DNA of 42,862 bases, taken from Salipiger aestuarii. Its GTDB lineage: Bacteria > Pseudomonadota > Alphaproteobacteria > Rhodobacterales > Rhodobacteraceae. Below are positions 16,523 to 25,254 of this stretch, in pieces. The position numbers and the translations under genes are program-made. Location of the stretch: contig NZ_QLMG01000038.1 of assembly GCF_003259905.1 (NCBI RefSeq), positions 1 to 42,862 on the forward strand, written 5' to 3'. Every line of letters starts with the position of its first letter. The stretch's first letter is position 1. The notes below the pieces were generated by a model, which did not search any database, had not been told where the DNA came from, and saw nothing but the letters and a program-made list of their open reading frames with translations.

Positions 16523-16906
16523 TCAGGCCGAAGGCCGCCGCCCGCGACGCAGCGCCCCAAGCCCGGCCAGGCCAAGACCAAGCATCCAGACCCCGGCGGG
16601 CACCGGCACGGCCGAGGTCGTGATGGTCTCGAAGCTGGTCAGGTTTCCATAATCCGGCGGGGTATAGCCGGTGTCGCAGCCGTCAAAGCATAGAGGCGGC
16701 GATACCCTTTCGGTGTTTGAATTTCTGTTGTAGCTCAGAGTCGTCGACATCCGTGCGCCCGAGAGAAACTGCATTTCCATCAGCAGATCACCCGGCGTCG
16801 AAACGTAATCGAACAGACCGGCGAAAGTGATTTCCGAACCGCCTGCCAGCACGCCGTTCAGCGTGATCGTGTCGAAGACCACCGCATCGGAGCCCCTAGA
16901 TGTGGT
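16523..16906 (-). pseudogene. VPxPA-CTERM (exosortase-type) protein, C-terminal fragment
   Basis: The open frame contains DTITLNGVLAGGSEITFAGL and ends with a sorting tail: VPVPAGVWMLGLGLAGLGA, then arginines (LRRGRRPSA). This is the VPLPA-CTERM form of PEP-CTERM signal common in Rhodobacterales: a VPxPA box, one membrane helix and a basic end, recognised by an exosortase for export to the cell surface. The frame is closed upstream by a stop at 16907-16909. No start codon with a binding site or signal peptide is present (GTG at 16882 is the only internal candidate), so this looks like the last ~125 residues of a broken gene. The processing machinery is not in the window. Confidence 0.55.
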
Positions 16907-17109
16907 TCATCGTCGCAAGCCCAGTGGCCGCCGTTGACAGGCGCATCCGGCAGACGCTGTCCGCAAAGCCGCTGGGGGGATTCGTCCGATACGAAAAAGC
17001 TGACCGAGGCGATCAGGCTGACGCCGGAAAACGCGCCGCAAGTTCAAGAGTACGTTGGTGCGGTTCACATGCCAGCGTTCGGATTGCGGCCCAAACGTCA
17101 TGGTGCCAG
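16907..17109. other. no identifiable gene
   Basis: Minus-strand frames here (for example 17101-16907, 64 codons) lack binding sites and recognisable motifs. The stretch may contain the degraded upstream part of the VPxPA-tail protein. Confidence 0.4.
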
Positions 17110-17140
17110 AAAAAAGCCCCGCGCAAGTCCAGCGCGGGGC
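17110..17140 (-). terminator. intrinsic terminator of the sulfate adenylyltransferase gene
   Basis: Read on the minus strand, GCCCCGCGC and GCGCGGGGC form a perfect 9-bp stem with a 7-base loop, followed directly by six T. It lies 30 bases after the stop of the minus-strand gene. Confidence 0.9.
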
Positions 17141-17170
17141 GATGTTTCGACGGTAATGCCGACAAGCACC

Positions 17171-18889
17171 CTAGTGCCCGGCGATCAAGCCCATGCTTTC
17201 CAGCTTCAGAACCACCTGATGGGCGCAATTGTCGACATCTACATTCTCAGTCTCCACACTCAGCTCGGGGTTTTGCGGAACATCGTAGGGGTCGGAAATC
17301 CCGGTGAATTCCTTGATCTTTCCCTCACGCGCCAGCCTGTACAGGCCCTTGCGGTCGCGGCGTTCGCATTCCTCGATGCTCGTCGCGACGTGGACCTCGA
17401 CGAAGGCGCCGAACTGCTCGACATCCTCGCGCACCGCACGGCGGGTATTCGCGTAGGGCGCGATCGGCGCACAGATCGCGATGCCGCCGTTCTTGGTGAT
17501 TTCCGATGCGACATAGCCGATGCGACGGATGTTCAGATCGCGGTGTTCCTTGGAAAAGCCAAGCTCGGACGACAGGTTCTTGCGCACGATGTCGCCATCC
17601 AGCAGCGTCACCGGACGGCCCCCCATTTCCATCAGCTTGACCATCAGAGCATTGGCGATGGTCGACTTGCCCGACCCGGAAAAGCCGGTGAAGAACACGG
17701 TGAAGCCCTGGTTCGAGCGCGGCGGTTTGGTGCGGCGCAGTTCCTTGACCACCGCGGGAAAAGAGAACCATTCCGGGATCTCAAGGCCCTCTTGCAGACG
17801 ACGACGCAGCTCGGTGCCGCTGATGTTCAGGATCGTGACGCTGTCCTTGTCGGCGATCTCGTCATTGGGCTCGTACTGGGCGCGCTCCTGCACATAGACC
17901 ATGTGTTTGAACGGCACCATTTCGATGCCCATTTCCGCCTCATGCTCGCGGAACAGGTCCTGGGCGTCATAGGGGCCATAGAAATCCTCGCCCTGGCTGT
18001 TTTTGCCGGGGCCCGCGTGGTCGCGACCGACGATGAAGTGGGTCACGCCGTGGTTCTTGCGGATCAGACCGTGCCAGACTGCTTCACGCGGGCCGGCCAT
18101 GCGCATGGCAAGCGGCAGCAGCGACATGGTGGTGGTCGATTGCGGGTACTTGTCAAGAACCGCCTCGTAGCAGCGCACGCGGGTGAAGTGATCGACATCG
18201 CCGGGCTTGGTCATGCCGACGACCGGGTGGATCAGCAGGTTCGCCTCGGATTCGCGCGCGGCACGGAAGGTCAGTTCCTGGTGGGCACGGTGCAGCGGGT
18301 TGCGCGTCTGGAATGCCACCACCTTGCGCCAGCCCATCTTGCGGAAGAAGGCGCGCAGCTCGTTGGGCGTGTCGCGGCGGGCGCGGAAATCGTAATGCAC
18401 CGGCTGCTGAATGCCGGTGATCGGCCCGCCAAGGTACACGTTTCCGGCGGTGTTGTGCAGGTAGTTCACGGCCGGGTGAGCGTCGTCATCGGCGCCAAAC
18501 ACCTTTTCGGCCTCAAGCGCCTTGTTCGGCACCCATTTGTCAGTGACCGTCATGGTGGCAAGGATGACGCCTTCCTGGTCGCGCAGCGCAATATCCTGGT
18601 CGATCTCGATCTTTTCGGCAAAGGCTTCGGACACGTCCAGGGTGATCGGCATCGGCCACAGGGTGCCGTCCGCCAGACGCATGTTGTCGACGACACCATC
18701 GTAGTCGGCCTCGGGCAGGAAACCCTTGAGCGGATAAAACCCGCCATTCATCAACAGTTCCAGATCGCAAATCTGGCGCGGTGACAGATCGTGCGAAACG
18801 AGGTCCGCCGCCTCCACTTTCAGTTTCTGGGCGCTGTCGTAGGACACATAAAGCTCTGTGATCGGAGCAAGGTTGGCGGACATGGTCAT
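17171..18889 (-). CDS. bifunctional sulfate adenylyltransferase / APS kinase
   Basis: A 572-residue cytosolic enzyme of sulfate assimilation. The N-terminal ATP sulfurylase makes adenosine 5'-phosphosulfate from ATP and sulfate; the C-terminal APS kinase phosphorylates it to PAPS. Seen: QTRNPLH at 194-200 (QxRNP nucleotide motif), VGRDHAGPG at 287-295, an ISGTELRRRL segment at the end of the sulfurylase, then the kinase P-loop GFSGSGKST at 402-410 and the DGDxVR segment. This is the fused Sat-CysC architecture, distinct from the CysDN type. The start ATG at 18889 has a GAGAG upstream; an ATG two codons later is possible. Two perfect palindromes lie 155-230 bases upstream and could be its operators or the trxB 3' end. 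Confidence 0.93.
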   Translation of the reverse strand: MTMSANLAPITELYVSYDSAQKLKVEAADLVSHDLSPRQICDLELLMNGGFYPLKGFLPEADYDGVVDNMRLADGTLWPMPITLDVSEAFAEKIEIDQDIALRDQEGVILATMTVTDKWVPNKALEAEKVFGADDDAHPAVNYLHNTAGNVYLGGPITGIQQPVHYDFRARRDTPNELRAFFRKMGWRKVVAFQTRNPLHRAHQELTFRAARESEANLLIHPVVGMTKPGDVDHFTRVRCYEAVLDKYPQSTTTMSLLPLAMRMAGPREAVWHGLIRKNHGVTHFIVGRDHAGPGKNSQGEDFYGPYDAQDLFREHEAEMGIEMVPFKHMVYVQERAQYEPNDEIADKDSVTILNISGTELRRRLQEGLEIPEWFSFPAVVKELRRTKPPRSNQGFTVFFTGFSGSGKSTIANALMVKLMEMGGRPVTLLDGDIVRKNLSSELGFSKEHRDLNIRRIGYVASEITKNGGIAICAPIAPYANTRRAVREDVEQFGAFVEVHVATSIEECERRDRKGLYRLAREGKIKEFTGISDPYDVPQNPELSVETENVDVDNCAHQVVLKLESMGLIAGH

Positions 18890-19044
18890 GAACAAGTCTC
18901 TCGTCAGGAAGGTCGGCAAAGGCTGCCTCGGGCGGGAATGGCTAGGCTTTAGCCACGACTGACGTTCGGTTTCAACCCGCTTGAGGCGAAAGAGAACGAA
19001 GGTTGCACAGACACGGCGAAAGCTCGCCTGCCAGTCTGCGGCAC

Positions 19045-19070
19045 GAAGATTATTCGGACGAATAATCTTC
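19045..19070. repeat. 26-base perfect palindrome A (2-base centre)
   Basis: GAAGATTATTCG, then GA, then CGAATAATCTTC: 12-bp arms that match perfectly. The AT-rich core stands out in this GC-rich sequence. It lies 56 bases beyond the trxB stop (minus strand) and 156 bases before the sulfate gene start. No T-run follows on either strand, so it is not a standard terminator. Confidence 0.9.
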
Positions 19071-19088
19071 TGAACCGAGACCGGGGTC

Positions 19089-19118
19089 GCCAGGAATTTT
19101 CGTACGAAAATTCCTGGC
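19089..19118. repeat. 30-base perfect palindrome B
   Basis: The left half is GCCAGGAATTTTCGT and the right half is its exact reverse complement, with no spacer. Its centre TTCGTACGAA shares the TTCG-N2-CGAA pattern with palindrome A; the two centres are 46 bases apart. It lies 8 bases beyond the trxB stop. It could fold as a long stem in the trxB transcript or be a dimeric protein's binding site. Confidence 0.9.
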
Positions 19119-19126
19119 TGTCGCGA

Positions 19127-20131
19127 TCAGTGCGTCGCGTCGACCGGAGCGCCGTATCCAAGCGGCTCGGATTCGTCGCGCCCGTGGTCCAGCCCCTGTC
19201 CGGCAAGCCAGCGTTCCGCGTCCAGCGCCGCCATGCAGCCCATCCCGGCCGAGGTCACCGCCTGGCGATAGACGTGATCGGTCAGGTCGCCTGCAGCGAA
19301 CACGCCGGGCAGCGAAGTTTCGGTCGTGCCAGGCCGGACCTTCACATAGCCGCCCATATGCGTTTCAAGCTGGTCTTTGACCAACTCGCTCGCCGGGGCG
19401 TGACCGATGGCGATGAACGCCCCCTTGCAGGGGATTTCGATGATCTCGCCGGTCTGCACGTTCTTGGCCCGCACCGCAGTCACGCCTTTGGGATTGTCTT
19501 CGCCCACCACCTCATCAAGCTGGTGAAACCACAGCGTTTCGATCTTGGGGTGCTTGAACAGGCGGTCCTGAAGGATCTTTTCGGCGCGCAGTTCGTCGCG
19601 GCGGTGGATCAGCGTCACCTTGCTGGCGAAGTTGGTCAGGAACAGCGCCTCTTCGACGGCGGTGTTGCCGCCGCCCACCACGACGATTTCCTGCCCACGA
19701 TAGAAAAAACCGTCGCAGGTGGCGCAGGCGGAGACGCCAAAGCCCTTATACGCCTCTTCCGAGGCGAGCCCCAGCCATTTCGCACGCGCGCCCGTTGCCA
19801 GAATCACTGCATCGGCGGTGTAGGTCGTACCGCTGTCGCCTTTGGCCACGAACGGCCGGACGCCGCAATCGAGCGATGTGATGATGTCGGAAATGATTTC
19901 GGTGCCCATCGCCTTGGCGTGGGCTTCCATGGTCACCATCAGCTCGGGGCCCTGGATTTCCGTGTGGCCGGGCCAGTTTTCGACTTCGGTGGTTGTGGTC
20001 AATTGCCCGCCGGGTTCCAGCCCCTGGACGAGGATCGGCGAGAGCATGGCGCGCGACGCATAGACGCCCGCGGTATAGCCCGCCGGACCGGAGCCGATGA
20101 TCAGGACCTTGGTGTGGCGTGTGTCGGACAT
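19127..20131 (-). CDS. trxB: thioredoxin reductase
   Basis: A 334-residue homodimeric flavoprotein that uses NADPH to reduce thioredoxin in the cytosol. GSGPAG at residues 13-18 binds FAD, the redox pair is CATC (C136, C139) in [16 protein letters not shown] at 153-158 binds NADPH, and [10 protein letters not shown] is the C-terminal FAD contact. All key residues are intact. The C-terminus extends about 15 residues past the usual end ([18 protein letters not shown]). It is divergent from an lrp-type gene, an arrangement seen in other alphaproteobacteria. Two perfect palindromes follow the stop. Confidence 0.95.
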   Translation of the reverse strand: MSDTRHTKVLIIGSGPAGYTAGVYASRAMLSPILVQGLEPGGQLTTTTEVENWPGHTEIQGPELMVTMEAHAKAMGTEIISDIITSLDCGVRPFVAKGDSGTTYTADAVILATGARAKWLGLASEEAYKGFGVSACATCDGFFYRGQEIVVVGGGNTAVEEALFLTNFASKVTLIHRRDELRAEKILQDRLFKHPKIETLWFHQLDEVVGEDNPKGVTAVRAKNVQTGEIIEIPCKGAFIAIGHAPASELVKDQLETHMGGYVKVRPGTTETSLPGVFAAGDLTDHVYRQAVTSAGMGCMAALDAERWLAGQGLDHGRDESEPLGYGAPVDATH

Positions 20132-20258
20132 GGGGAAAGCCTCGCAGCTGCGTTTCGTTCTGGAATCTCGTCGGATCGCATTGCATATAAAGATGCGGGC
20201 GACATGCGCAAACCCCCGGCAGGAATGCCGGGCTGGAATGCGCGATCCGCTAAGAATA

Positions 20259-20274
20259 TTTCGTATCTGCGAAA
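20259..20274. promoter_or_regulatory. candidate operator between trxB and lrp
   Basis: TTTCG-TATCTG-CGAAA, an inverted repeat with 5-bp arms just upstream of the lrp -35 region. Lrp/AsnC proteins often bind such repeats in their own promoters, so autoregulation and control of trxB are plausible. Its TTCG/CGAA half-sites are the same as those at the centres of the two palindromes beyond trxB. Confidence 0.35.
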
Positions 20275-20279
20275 CTTTA

Positions 20280-20307
20280 TTGCGCCGACCGCGGGTCGTG
20301 CTATAAT
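20280..20307 (+). promoter_or_regulatory. sigma-70-type promoter of the lrp gene
   Basis: TTGCGC (20280-20285), 16 bases, then a consensus TATAAT (20302-20307), 28 bases before the start codon. The -10 is perfect, unusual in this GC-rich DNA. Confidence 0.6.
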
Positions 20308-20335
20308 AATCGGGAATTCAGCAAGAGGTCTCGCA

Positions 20336-20836
20336 ATGCCCGGCAACCGGCTCGATCCGATCGACCGCAAGATTCTCGCCGAGCTTCAGGCGGACGGTCG
20401 CATGACCAACGTCGAGCTTGCCAGGCGCGTCGGAATCAGCGCCCCGCCCTGTCTGCGGCGCGTTCGCACACTCGAAGAGCAGGGGTTCATCCGCGGCTAC
20501 CACGCCGATGTCGATCCGCGCGAACTGGGGTTCGAGGTGCAGGTGTTCGTATCGGTCGGCCTGCAAAGTCAGGCGGAAAGCGATCTGCGCATCTTTGAGG
20601 ATCGCTGCCGGGCCTGGCCGCTTGTGCGCGAATGCCACATGCTGAACGGCGAGGTCGATTTCATCCTGAAATGCGTGGCGCCCGATCTGTCAACCTTTCA
20701 GAGTTTCCTGACCGGAGACCTGCTGACCGCCGAAAATGTAGGGTCGGTCAAGACCTCGCTGGTGATCCGGGGCGCCAAGGATGAGCCCGGCGTGCCGTTC
20801 GATGTGCTCGAAGAGCGGCTGAGCCGCTCGGCCTGA
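20336..20836 (+). CDS. Lrp/AsnC-family transcriptional regulator
   Basis: A 166-residue regulator. Residues 5-65 form the helix-turn-helix (LDPIDRKILAELQADGRMTN, then VELARRVGISAPPCLRRV), and residues 70-150 the RAM ligand-binding/oligomerisation domain (VFVSVGLQSQ, CHMLNGEVDFILKCVAPDL). These proteins form octamers and usually respond to amino acids. The start ATG at 20336 has AAGAGG upstream. It is divergent from trxB with a shared 200-base regulatory region, and its stop is directly adjacent to that of the convergent Hint gene (no bases between). Confidence 0.92.
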   Translation: MPGNRLDPIDRKILAELQADGRMTNVELARRVGISAPPCLRRVRTLEEQGFIRGYHADVDPRELGFEVQVFVSVGLQSQAESDLRIFEDRCRAWPLVRECHMLNGEVDFILKCVAPDLSTFQSFLTGDLLTAENVGSVKTSLVIRGAKDEPGVPFDVLEERLSRSA

Positions 20837-21628
20837 TTACATCGCAATCAGGCCGTCGAGCACGTCGCGCGTGGTACGCGTCATGATCAGTTCGCCGAAA
20901 TCCTGCATCAGTCCGACGTTGGGGAACATCCCCAGGAACAGCCCGCGCAGCGCGTCGGGCAGCGGTTTGCTGATCGCCTTGCCGGGATGATAGGTTTCCA
21001 TCTCGATGCCGCCGATGGGCAACGTCCCGTGGCGCGGCAGCATCAGGTGATACAGCTGCACGGGGCCTCCGGGCGACACCTGGACGATGCGGTCCCCGTC
21101 GGCAAAATCGGCCACCGGCACCAGCACCCTGTCCTGTCCGATCAGCGCGCGCAGGCGATCGCGGCGCATCACCATGCGGGCGGCGGGTCCGACCAGCACG
21201 TCTGCCATCGGCCGCCCCGGCCCGAAGGTTTCTGCGGTGATCCGCGCCAGCGAGGCCAGCGTCGAGCGGTCATCGGTGATCCCCGGCACATAGGTGGTCG
21301 ATCCGATCCACAGCACCGGCTGGGTGCCTTCGCTGCTTTCGACGTAATCGCCGGGCAGCAGGTCCTCGATGGCGACGGGACCGCGTACGGTGCGGATCAG
21401 CGTGCCACGGGCAAAGGCGGTGGTTGCCTCTTCAAACAGCGCCACTGCGGGCGCGACGTGGCTGTCATAGGCGATGGAAAGATCCGGCAGCAGCGCGGCG
21501 GCCTCGTACTTGCGCATGAGAGAGGATGCGCGCCGAGGCCGCCCGTCCCGGAGAGAAACGGTATCGCGAGCGGTAGGCATCGGAACCGCGCTGCCCCGAA
21601 GACGGACGGATTGCTGGAGACTGGACAT
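20837..21628 (-). CDS. Hint (Hedgehog/intein)-domain protein
   Basis: A 263-residue protein. The central region reads FARGTLIRTVRGPVAIEDLL, then PGDYVES, the start of a Hint fold as found in a large family of roseobacter proteins. Later segments (LVGPAARMVMRRDRLRALIG, and VQLYHLMLPRHGTL) match the same family. The usual Hint nucleophile position (Cys at the domain start) reads Ala-Arg-Gly-Thr, so autocatalytic splicing is doubtful. No signal peptide is evident. The start ATG at 21626-21628 has AAGAGG six bases upstream. Function is unknown; in relatives the domain often sits in secreted or surface proteins. Confidence 0.75.
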   Translation of the reverse strand: MSSLQQSVRLRGSAVPMPTARDTVSLRDGRPRRASSLMRKYEAAALLPDLSIAYDSHVAPAVALFEEATTAFARGTLIRTVRGPVAIEDLLPGDYVESSEGTQPVLWIGSTTYVPGITDDRSTLASLARITAETFGPGRPMADVLVGPAARMVMRRDRLRALIGQDRVLVPVADFADGDRIVQVSPGGPVQLYHLMLPRHGTLPIGGIEMETYHPGKAISKPLPDALRGLFLGMFPNVGLMQDFGELIMTRTTRDVLDGLIAM

Positions 21629-21858
21629 GTGACACCTCTTAAAGGTCGGTCACATCCGAAGTTGGCCCCCACCAACAACGACAGAAGGACATTCGCGGTT
21701 TCGTTAAGCACGAACAGGCCCCAATGCCGCTGCCCTGTCAAAATTAAACCGGATTTGAGTCGTCCCGCAGGCCCAATCCCAGGCGACCCGGCATATTGTT
21801 GGAGGATTTTCAACGAATCCGCCACATTTGCCCGGCGGGATCGAATCGCACGCTCCTT

Positions 21859-22020
21859 TCAGGCGGTTTTGCGCTTGCCCGCATTCTGCTTGCGACGCGC
21901 GATCATCGCGGCGCGCCGGGCTCCGCGTGCCCAGGGCAGATCGGTCTCGGCGGTTTTTGCGGCCTCAAGGACGGACGCGATAAAGCGGCCTTGTTGTCTT
22001 GGGTTGCACGTTTGGGTCAT
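21859..22020 (-). CDS. small basic conserved hypothetical protein (53 aa)
   Basis: The frame begins MTQTCNPRQQGRFIASVLEA and contains DLPWARGARRAAMIARR before a basic tail. It has a clear AGGAG eight bases before its ATG (22020). Its Arg/Lys-rich C-terminal half and PWARG motif resemble small hypothetical proteins I associate with Rhodobacterales, but I cannot name a family. A longer in-frame extension (to 22137) lacks a binding site. It lies 149 bases after pgeF on the same strand. Confidence 0.6.
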   Translation of the reverse strand: MTQTCNPRQQGRFIASVLEAAKTAETDLPWARGARRAAMIARRKQNAGKRKTA

Positions 22021-22169
22021 GAGGATGCTCCTGTTTGCCGGGCTTTGCCCGGGTGGCCCGGCCTTGGCGCAATTCCTGCGCCGCCTGTCCCGACACTGAC
22101 AGCGAAATCGGGCGAATTCCGGACGCAGCCGGGACAATTCAGGGAATTTGGCAGGTTTGTTTCCGCCAG

Positions 22170-22925
22170 CTACAGGCGGATCGCCGCGATCAGGCGTCCG
22201 TAATCGGCGGCGCGTTCATGACACGCACGGCGATAGGAAAAGAACCGCCGGGGATCCGAATAGGTACAGTGCCGCGTCCATTCCGCCTGGACCCCCGCGT
22301 CGCGCAGGCGAAACAGACCAAATGCCGGCAGGTCGAACAGCATCCGGTCCCCCCGCCCCCGAGCAAAGAACCGGGCGTAGCCGGGGTCTTCGTCCATGAA
22401 GGTTTCCAAAAATTCGGGCCCGACCTCATAGGCATGCTGGCTGATCGTCGGGCCGATGACGGCGCGGATGCCGGCGCGCGTCGCGCCAAGCGCCAGCATC
22501 GCGTCGACCGTCGATTCCAGTACCCCGCCGATGGCACCCTTCCAGCCGGCATGGGCCGCGCCGACGACGCCCGCGTCTGCATCGGCAAACAGCACCGGCT
22601 GGCAATCGGCCGTCAGCACGCCCAGGGCGATGCCGGGGGTCGCCGTCACCAGGCCATCGGCCTCGGGCAATGGCCCCGCGTGCGGCCCGCTCACCGTGGT
22701 CACGCCGGCGGAATGGGTCTGATGTACATTGACAAGATGAGTCACCGGCACCTGCATCGCATCCGCGACGCGGGACCGGTTGATGGCCACGATTTCGGAC
22801 TGGTCGGTCGAGCCATTGCCGCAGTTCAGCCCGGCAAAAACCCCGGACGACGCCCCGCCCTTGCGGGTGAAAAAGCCGTGCCGAAACGGTCCAAGACTGT
22901 CGGACGTGATGATTTCAAGCGTCAT
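22170..22925 (-). CDS. pgeF: peptidoglycan editing factor / purine nucleoside phosphorylase (YfiH family)
   Basis: A 251-residue protein of the laccase-domain (DUF152) family. Members act as purine nucleoside phosphorylases/adenosine deaminases, and in E. coli PgeF keeps wrong amino acids out of peptidoglycan. The zinc ligands are all present: H71 in QTHS, C108 in TADCQP, H125 in HAGWKG. The family signature ALGVLTADC is also seen. The start is one base after the midA stop (TGACATG), and it is the third gene of the lgt-midA-pgeF unit. Confidence 0.9.
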   Translation of the reverse strand: MTLEIITSDSLGPFRHGFFTRKGGASSGVFAGLNCGNGSTDQSEIVAINRSRVADAMQVPVTHLVNVHQTHSAGVTTVSGPHAGPLPEADGLVTATPGIALGVLTADCQPVLFADADAGVVGAAHAGWKGAIGGVLESTVDAMLALGATRAGIRAVIGPTISQHAYEVGPEFLETFMDEDPGYARFFARGRGDRMLFDLPAFGLFRLRDAGVQAEWTRHCTYSDPRRFFSYRRACHERAADYGRLIAAIRL

Positions 22926-22926
22926 G

Positions 22927-24003
22927 TCACCCCTCGCGGCGATCTGCGGGCAGCAGCCCCGGCGGCACCGGCGCGCCCTCGGGAACGAATCCCAGCACCT
23001 TGAACAGCGAACCCATTTCGCCGGGGTGCGTCAACCGGCGATGTGCCGCGACATGGGCATCGCGCGCGGCGCCCGTCAGCCCGTCTGCCAGCCGCTGCGC
23101 CCGCCGGGTGATCCCCAGCGTTTCCAGAAAAACGCCCTGAGGGACCAGCGCGGTATGGGCGCAGGGCGCGGCGGCGGCAAGCGCGCGGAAATCCACATGG
23201 GCGGTCAGGTCGGCCTGTCCGGGGGCCGCCAGCGGGGGCACCTTGGTATGGGACTGCACCGCCTGGAACGTATCGCCATGGGCGCCCCAGTCGCCATAAT
23301 CCACCACCAGCGCCGCGCCGCCATGGGACGAAATGCGGCGGCCCAGGTCTTCGACGATTCCTTCGGCGGGGGCGCAGGTGGTGATCAGGTCGCCCTCTGG
23401 GGTCGCAAGGAATGGCATCAGCGCCGCCTGCGGCGCAGGCTCGGTCAGGCCAAAGGCAAGCGCACCCTCGTACAGGCCGACGACCCGTTCGGCCCAGCCC
23501 TCGCCCGCGCGAATGAACTGGCGCACCGGCAGCGCATCGAAGAATTCGTTGGCAATCAGGAACAACGGCGCCTCGGGCAGATCGGCGACGCTGTCGACCC
23601 ACGTCGGAGCCAACCCTTGCAGCGACCGCGATTGCCAAGCGCGCAAGGCGGGCGAAGCTTCGACAAGGCAAAGCGTCGCGGCGTCGAGCATTCCCGGCAC
23701 GGCCCCCATCGCACGGGTGGCATCCGCCATCAGCGTGCCCCGCCCCGGCCCCAGCTCCGCCAGCACGAACGGTGTGGGCCGCCCCTGGTCGATCCACGAT
23801 TGGGCCAGCGACAGGCCGATCAGCTCGCCGAACATCTGGGAAATCTCGGGCGCGGTGGTGAAATCGCCCTGCGCGCCCAGCGGATCGCGGGTGGTGTAAT
23901 AGCCGTGCCGGGGGTGCAACAGGCACAGGGCCATGTATTCGGCCACCGTCATCGGACCTTCGGCCGCGATGCGCCGGTGCAGAATCTGCGCCAGCGGCGT
24001 CAT
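22927..24003 (-). CDS. class I SAM-dependent methyltransferase, MidA/NDUFAF7 family
   Basis: A 358-residue protein of the DUF185 family. The mitochondrial homologue NDUFAF7 methylates an arginine of a complex I subunit during assembly; the bacterial target is inferred to be similar. Seen: [20 protein letters not shown], then [14 protein letters not shown], the family hallmark; [13 protein letters not shown] is the SAM-binding loop, and [13 protein letters not shown] is also typical. The start ATG (24003) overlaps the lgt stop (ATGA), so translation is coupled. Confidence 0.9.
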   Translation of the reverse strand: MTPLAQILHRRIAAEGPMTVAEYMALCLLHPRHGYYTTRDPLGAQGDFTTAPEISQMFGELIGLSLAQSWIDQGRPTPFVLAELGPGRGTLMADATRAMGAVPGMLDAATLCLVEASPALRAWQSRSLQGLAPTWVDSVADLPEAPLFLIANEFFDALPVRQFIRAGEGWAERVVGLYEGALAFGLTEPAPQAALMPFLATPEGDLITTCAPAEGIVEDLGRRISSHGGAALVVDYGDWGAHGDTFQAVQSHTKVPPLAAPGQADLTAHVDFRALAAAAPCAHTALVPQGVFLETLGITRRAQRLADGLTGAARDAHVAAHRRLTHPGEMGSLFKVLGFVPEGAPVPPGLLPADRREG

Positions 24004-24887
24004 GCCCGCCGCCGCGCCGCCAGCAGAAAGCCAAGCCCGACCGCGATCATCGGCAACGACAGGATCTGCCCCATGGTCAGACCCCAGCTCCCTACATGCC
24101 ACGCCAGCCCCAGCGGGTTGCCCAGCGACACGAATTGCGCATCCGGCTGGCGCAGGAACTCCACCGCGAACCGGGCCAGCCCGTAGCCGATGAAGAAAGT
24201 CCCCGTCACCAGGCCGGGCCGTTTCAGCGCGCCCCCCCGGAACACCATCCAGAGCAGCAGACCGCCAAGGATCAGCCCCTCTAACCCGGCCTCATACAGT
24301 TGCGACGGGTGCCGCGCGCATAGCTCGCCCGCCGCCTGCCCGCAGGCCTGTGCGGCCTCGCTGGGAAAGATCACGCCCCAGGGCAGATCGGTTGGCCGCC
24401 CCCAAAGTTCATCGTTCACGAAATTCGCGATGCGCCCCAGCATCAGCCCCGGCGGCACCGAAAGCGCCATCATGTCCGCCACCGGCACCAGCGGCGCGCG
24501 GATACTGCGGCAGAACAGCAGCACCGCCACGATCACCCCCAGCAAGCCGCCGTGAAACGACATGCCCCCCTGCCAGATCATCAGAATCTGGCCCGGATTC
24601 GCCAGGTAATAGGCCGGTTGATAGAACAGCACGAACCCCAGGCGCCCACCCAGAATGATGCCCAAAATCACCCAGGTGACGAATTGTTCGACCTGCGCGG
24701 GCGCCATTGGCGGCGCATCAAAGCGCCACAGGGCGGCGCGCTTCACCGCCATGGTGGCCAGCTTCCAGCCCAGCAGGATGCCTGCGATATAGGCAAGCGC
24801 ATACCAGCGAAGCGCGAATTCGAAGCTTCCGATCGAGATCGTGAAAAGCTCGGGCGAGAGCGGCGGAAAGGGGATGGCTGCGATCAT
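24000..24887 (-). CDS. lgt: prolipoprotein diacylglyceryl transferase
   Basis: A 295-residue inner-membrane enzyme that moves diacylglycerol from phosphatidylglycerol to the lipobox cysteine of prolipoproteins. About seven membrane helices are evident. Conserved blocks: [37 protein letters not shown] (with the essential His), [14 protein letters not shown] (the Lgt signature) and HPSQLYEA. The length is normal. It is the first gene of a coupled operon with midA and pgeF, divergent from ubiK 96 bases away. No strong binding site precedes the ATG. Confidence 0.95.
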   Translation of the reverse strand: MIAAIPFPPLSPELFTISIGSFEFALRWYALAYIAGILLGWKLATMAVKRAALWRFDAPPMAPAQVEQFVTWVILGIILGGRLGFVLFYQPAYYLANPGQILMIWQGGMSFHGGLLGVIVAVLLFCRSIRAPLVPVADMMALSVPPGLMLGRIANFVNDELWGRPTDLPWGVIFPSEAAQACGQAAGELCARHPSQLYEAGLEGLILGGLLLWMVFRGGALKRPGLVTGTFFIGYGLARFAVEFLRQPDAQFVSLGNPLGLAWHVGSWGLTMGQILSLPMIAVGLGFLLAARRRA

Positions 24888-24926
24888 GGGCGCATGGTTG
24901 ATATGGCCGCAGCGGGGAAGTCAACC

Positions 24927-24957
24927 TTGAGACCGAAGGCCAGGCAGCCCATATAGA
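24927..24957 (+). promoter_or_regulatory. candidate ubiK promoter
   Basis: TTGAGA (24927-24932) followed at 17 bases by CATATA or at 19 bases by TATAGA (24952-24957), about 30 bases before the ubiK start. Confidence 0.4.
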
Positions 24958-24983
24958 TCACGACAGCGTATCAGGAGGCTTTC

Positions 24984-25229
24984 ATGCAGACGCGCAACAA
25001 GGTGTTCGACGACATTTCCCAACTGATGACCAACGCCATGGGCGTGGCGCAGGGTGCCAGGACCGAGGCCGAAACGGCGATGAAGTCGATGATCGACCGC
25101 TGGCTGGCCGACCGCGATTTCGTCACCCGCGAAGAATTCGACGCGGTGCGCGCCATGGCGCAAAAGGCCCGCGAAGAGAACGAGGCGCTGAAGGTCCGTC
25201 TTGACGCGCTGGAAAAGGGCGCATCCTGA
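24984..25229 (+). CDS. ubiK: ubiquinone biosynthesis accessory factor UbiK (BMFP family)
   Basis: An 81-residue protein of the YqiC/BMFP family. In E. coli UbiK aids aerobic ubiquinone synthesis with UbiJ; family members form trimeric coiled coils and bind membranes. The sequence shows an amphipathic N-terminal helix (KVFDDISQLMTNAMGVAQGA), the conserved DFVTREEFDAVRAMA block, and a C-terminal coiled coil (KAREENEALKVRLDALEKG). The start ATG has a consensus AGGAGG five bases upstream. It is divergent from lgt and sits immediately upstream of rplO, where rpmD would be expected in a standard spc operon. Confidence 0.88.
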   Translation: MQTRNKVFDDISQLMTNAMGVAQGARTEAETAMKSMIDRWLADRDFVTREEFDAVRAMAQKAREENEALKVRLDALEKGAS

Positions 25230-25234
25230 CCCGC

Positions 25235-25253
25235 GCCCCTCGGGGCCGTTTTC
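25235..25253 (+). terminator. short terminator after ubiK
   Basis: GCCC-CTCG-GGGC hairpin with TTTT two bases after it, 5 bases past the ubiK stop. The stem is short, so strength is uncertain. Confidence 0.45.
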
Positions 25254-25254
25254 C

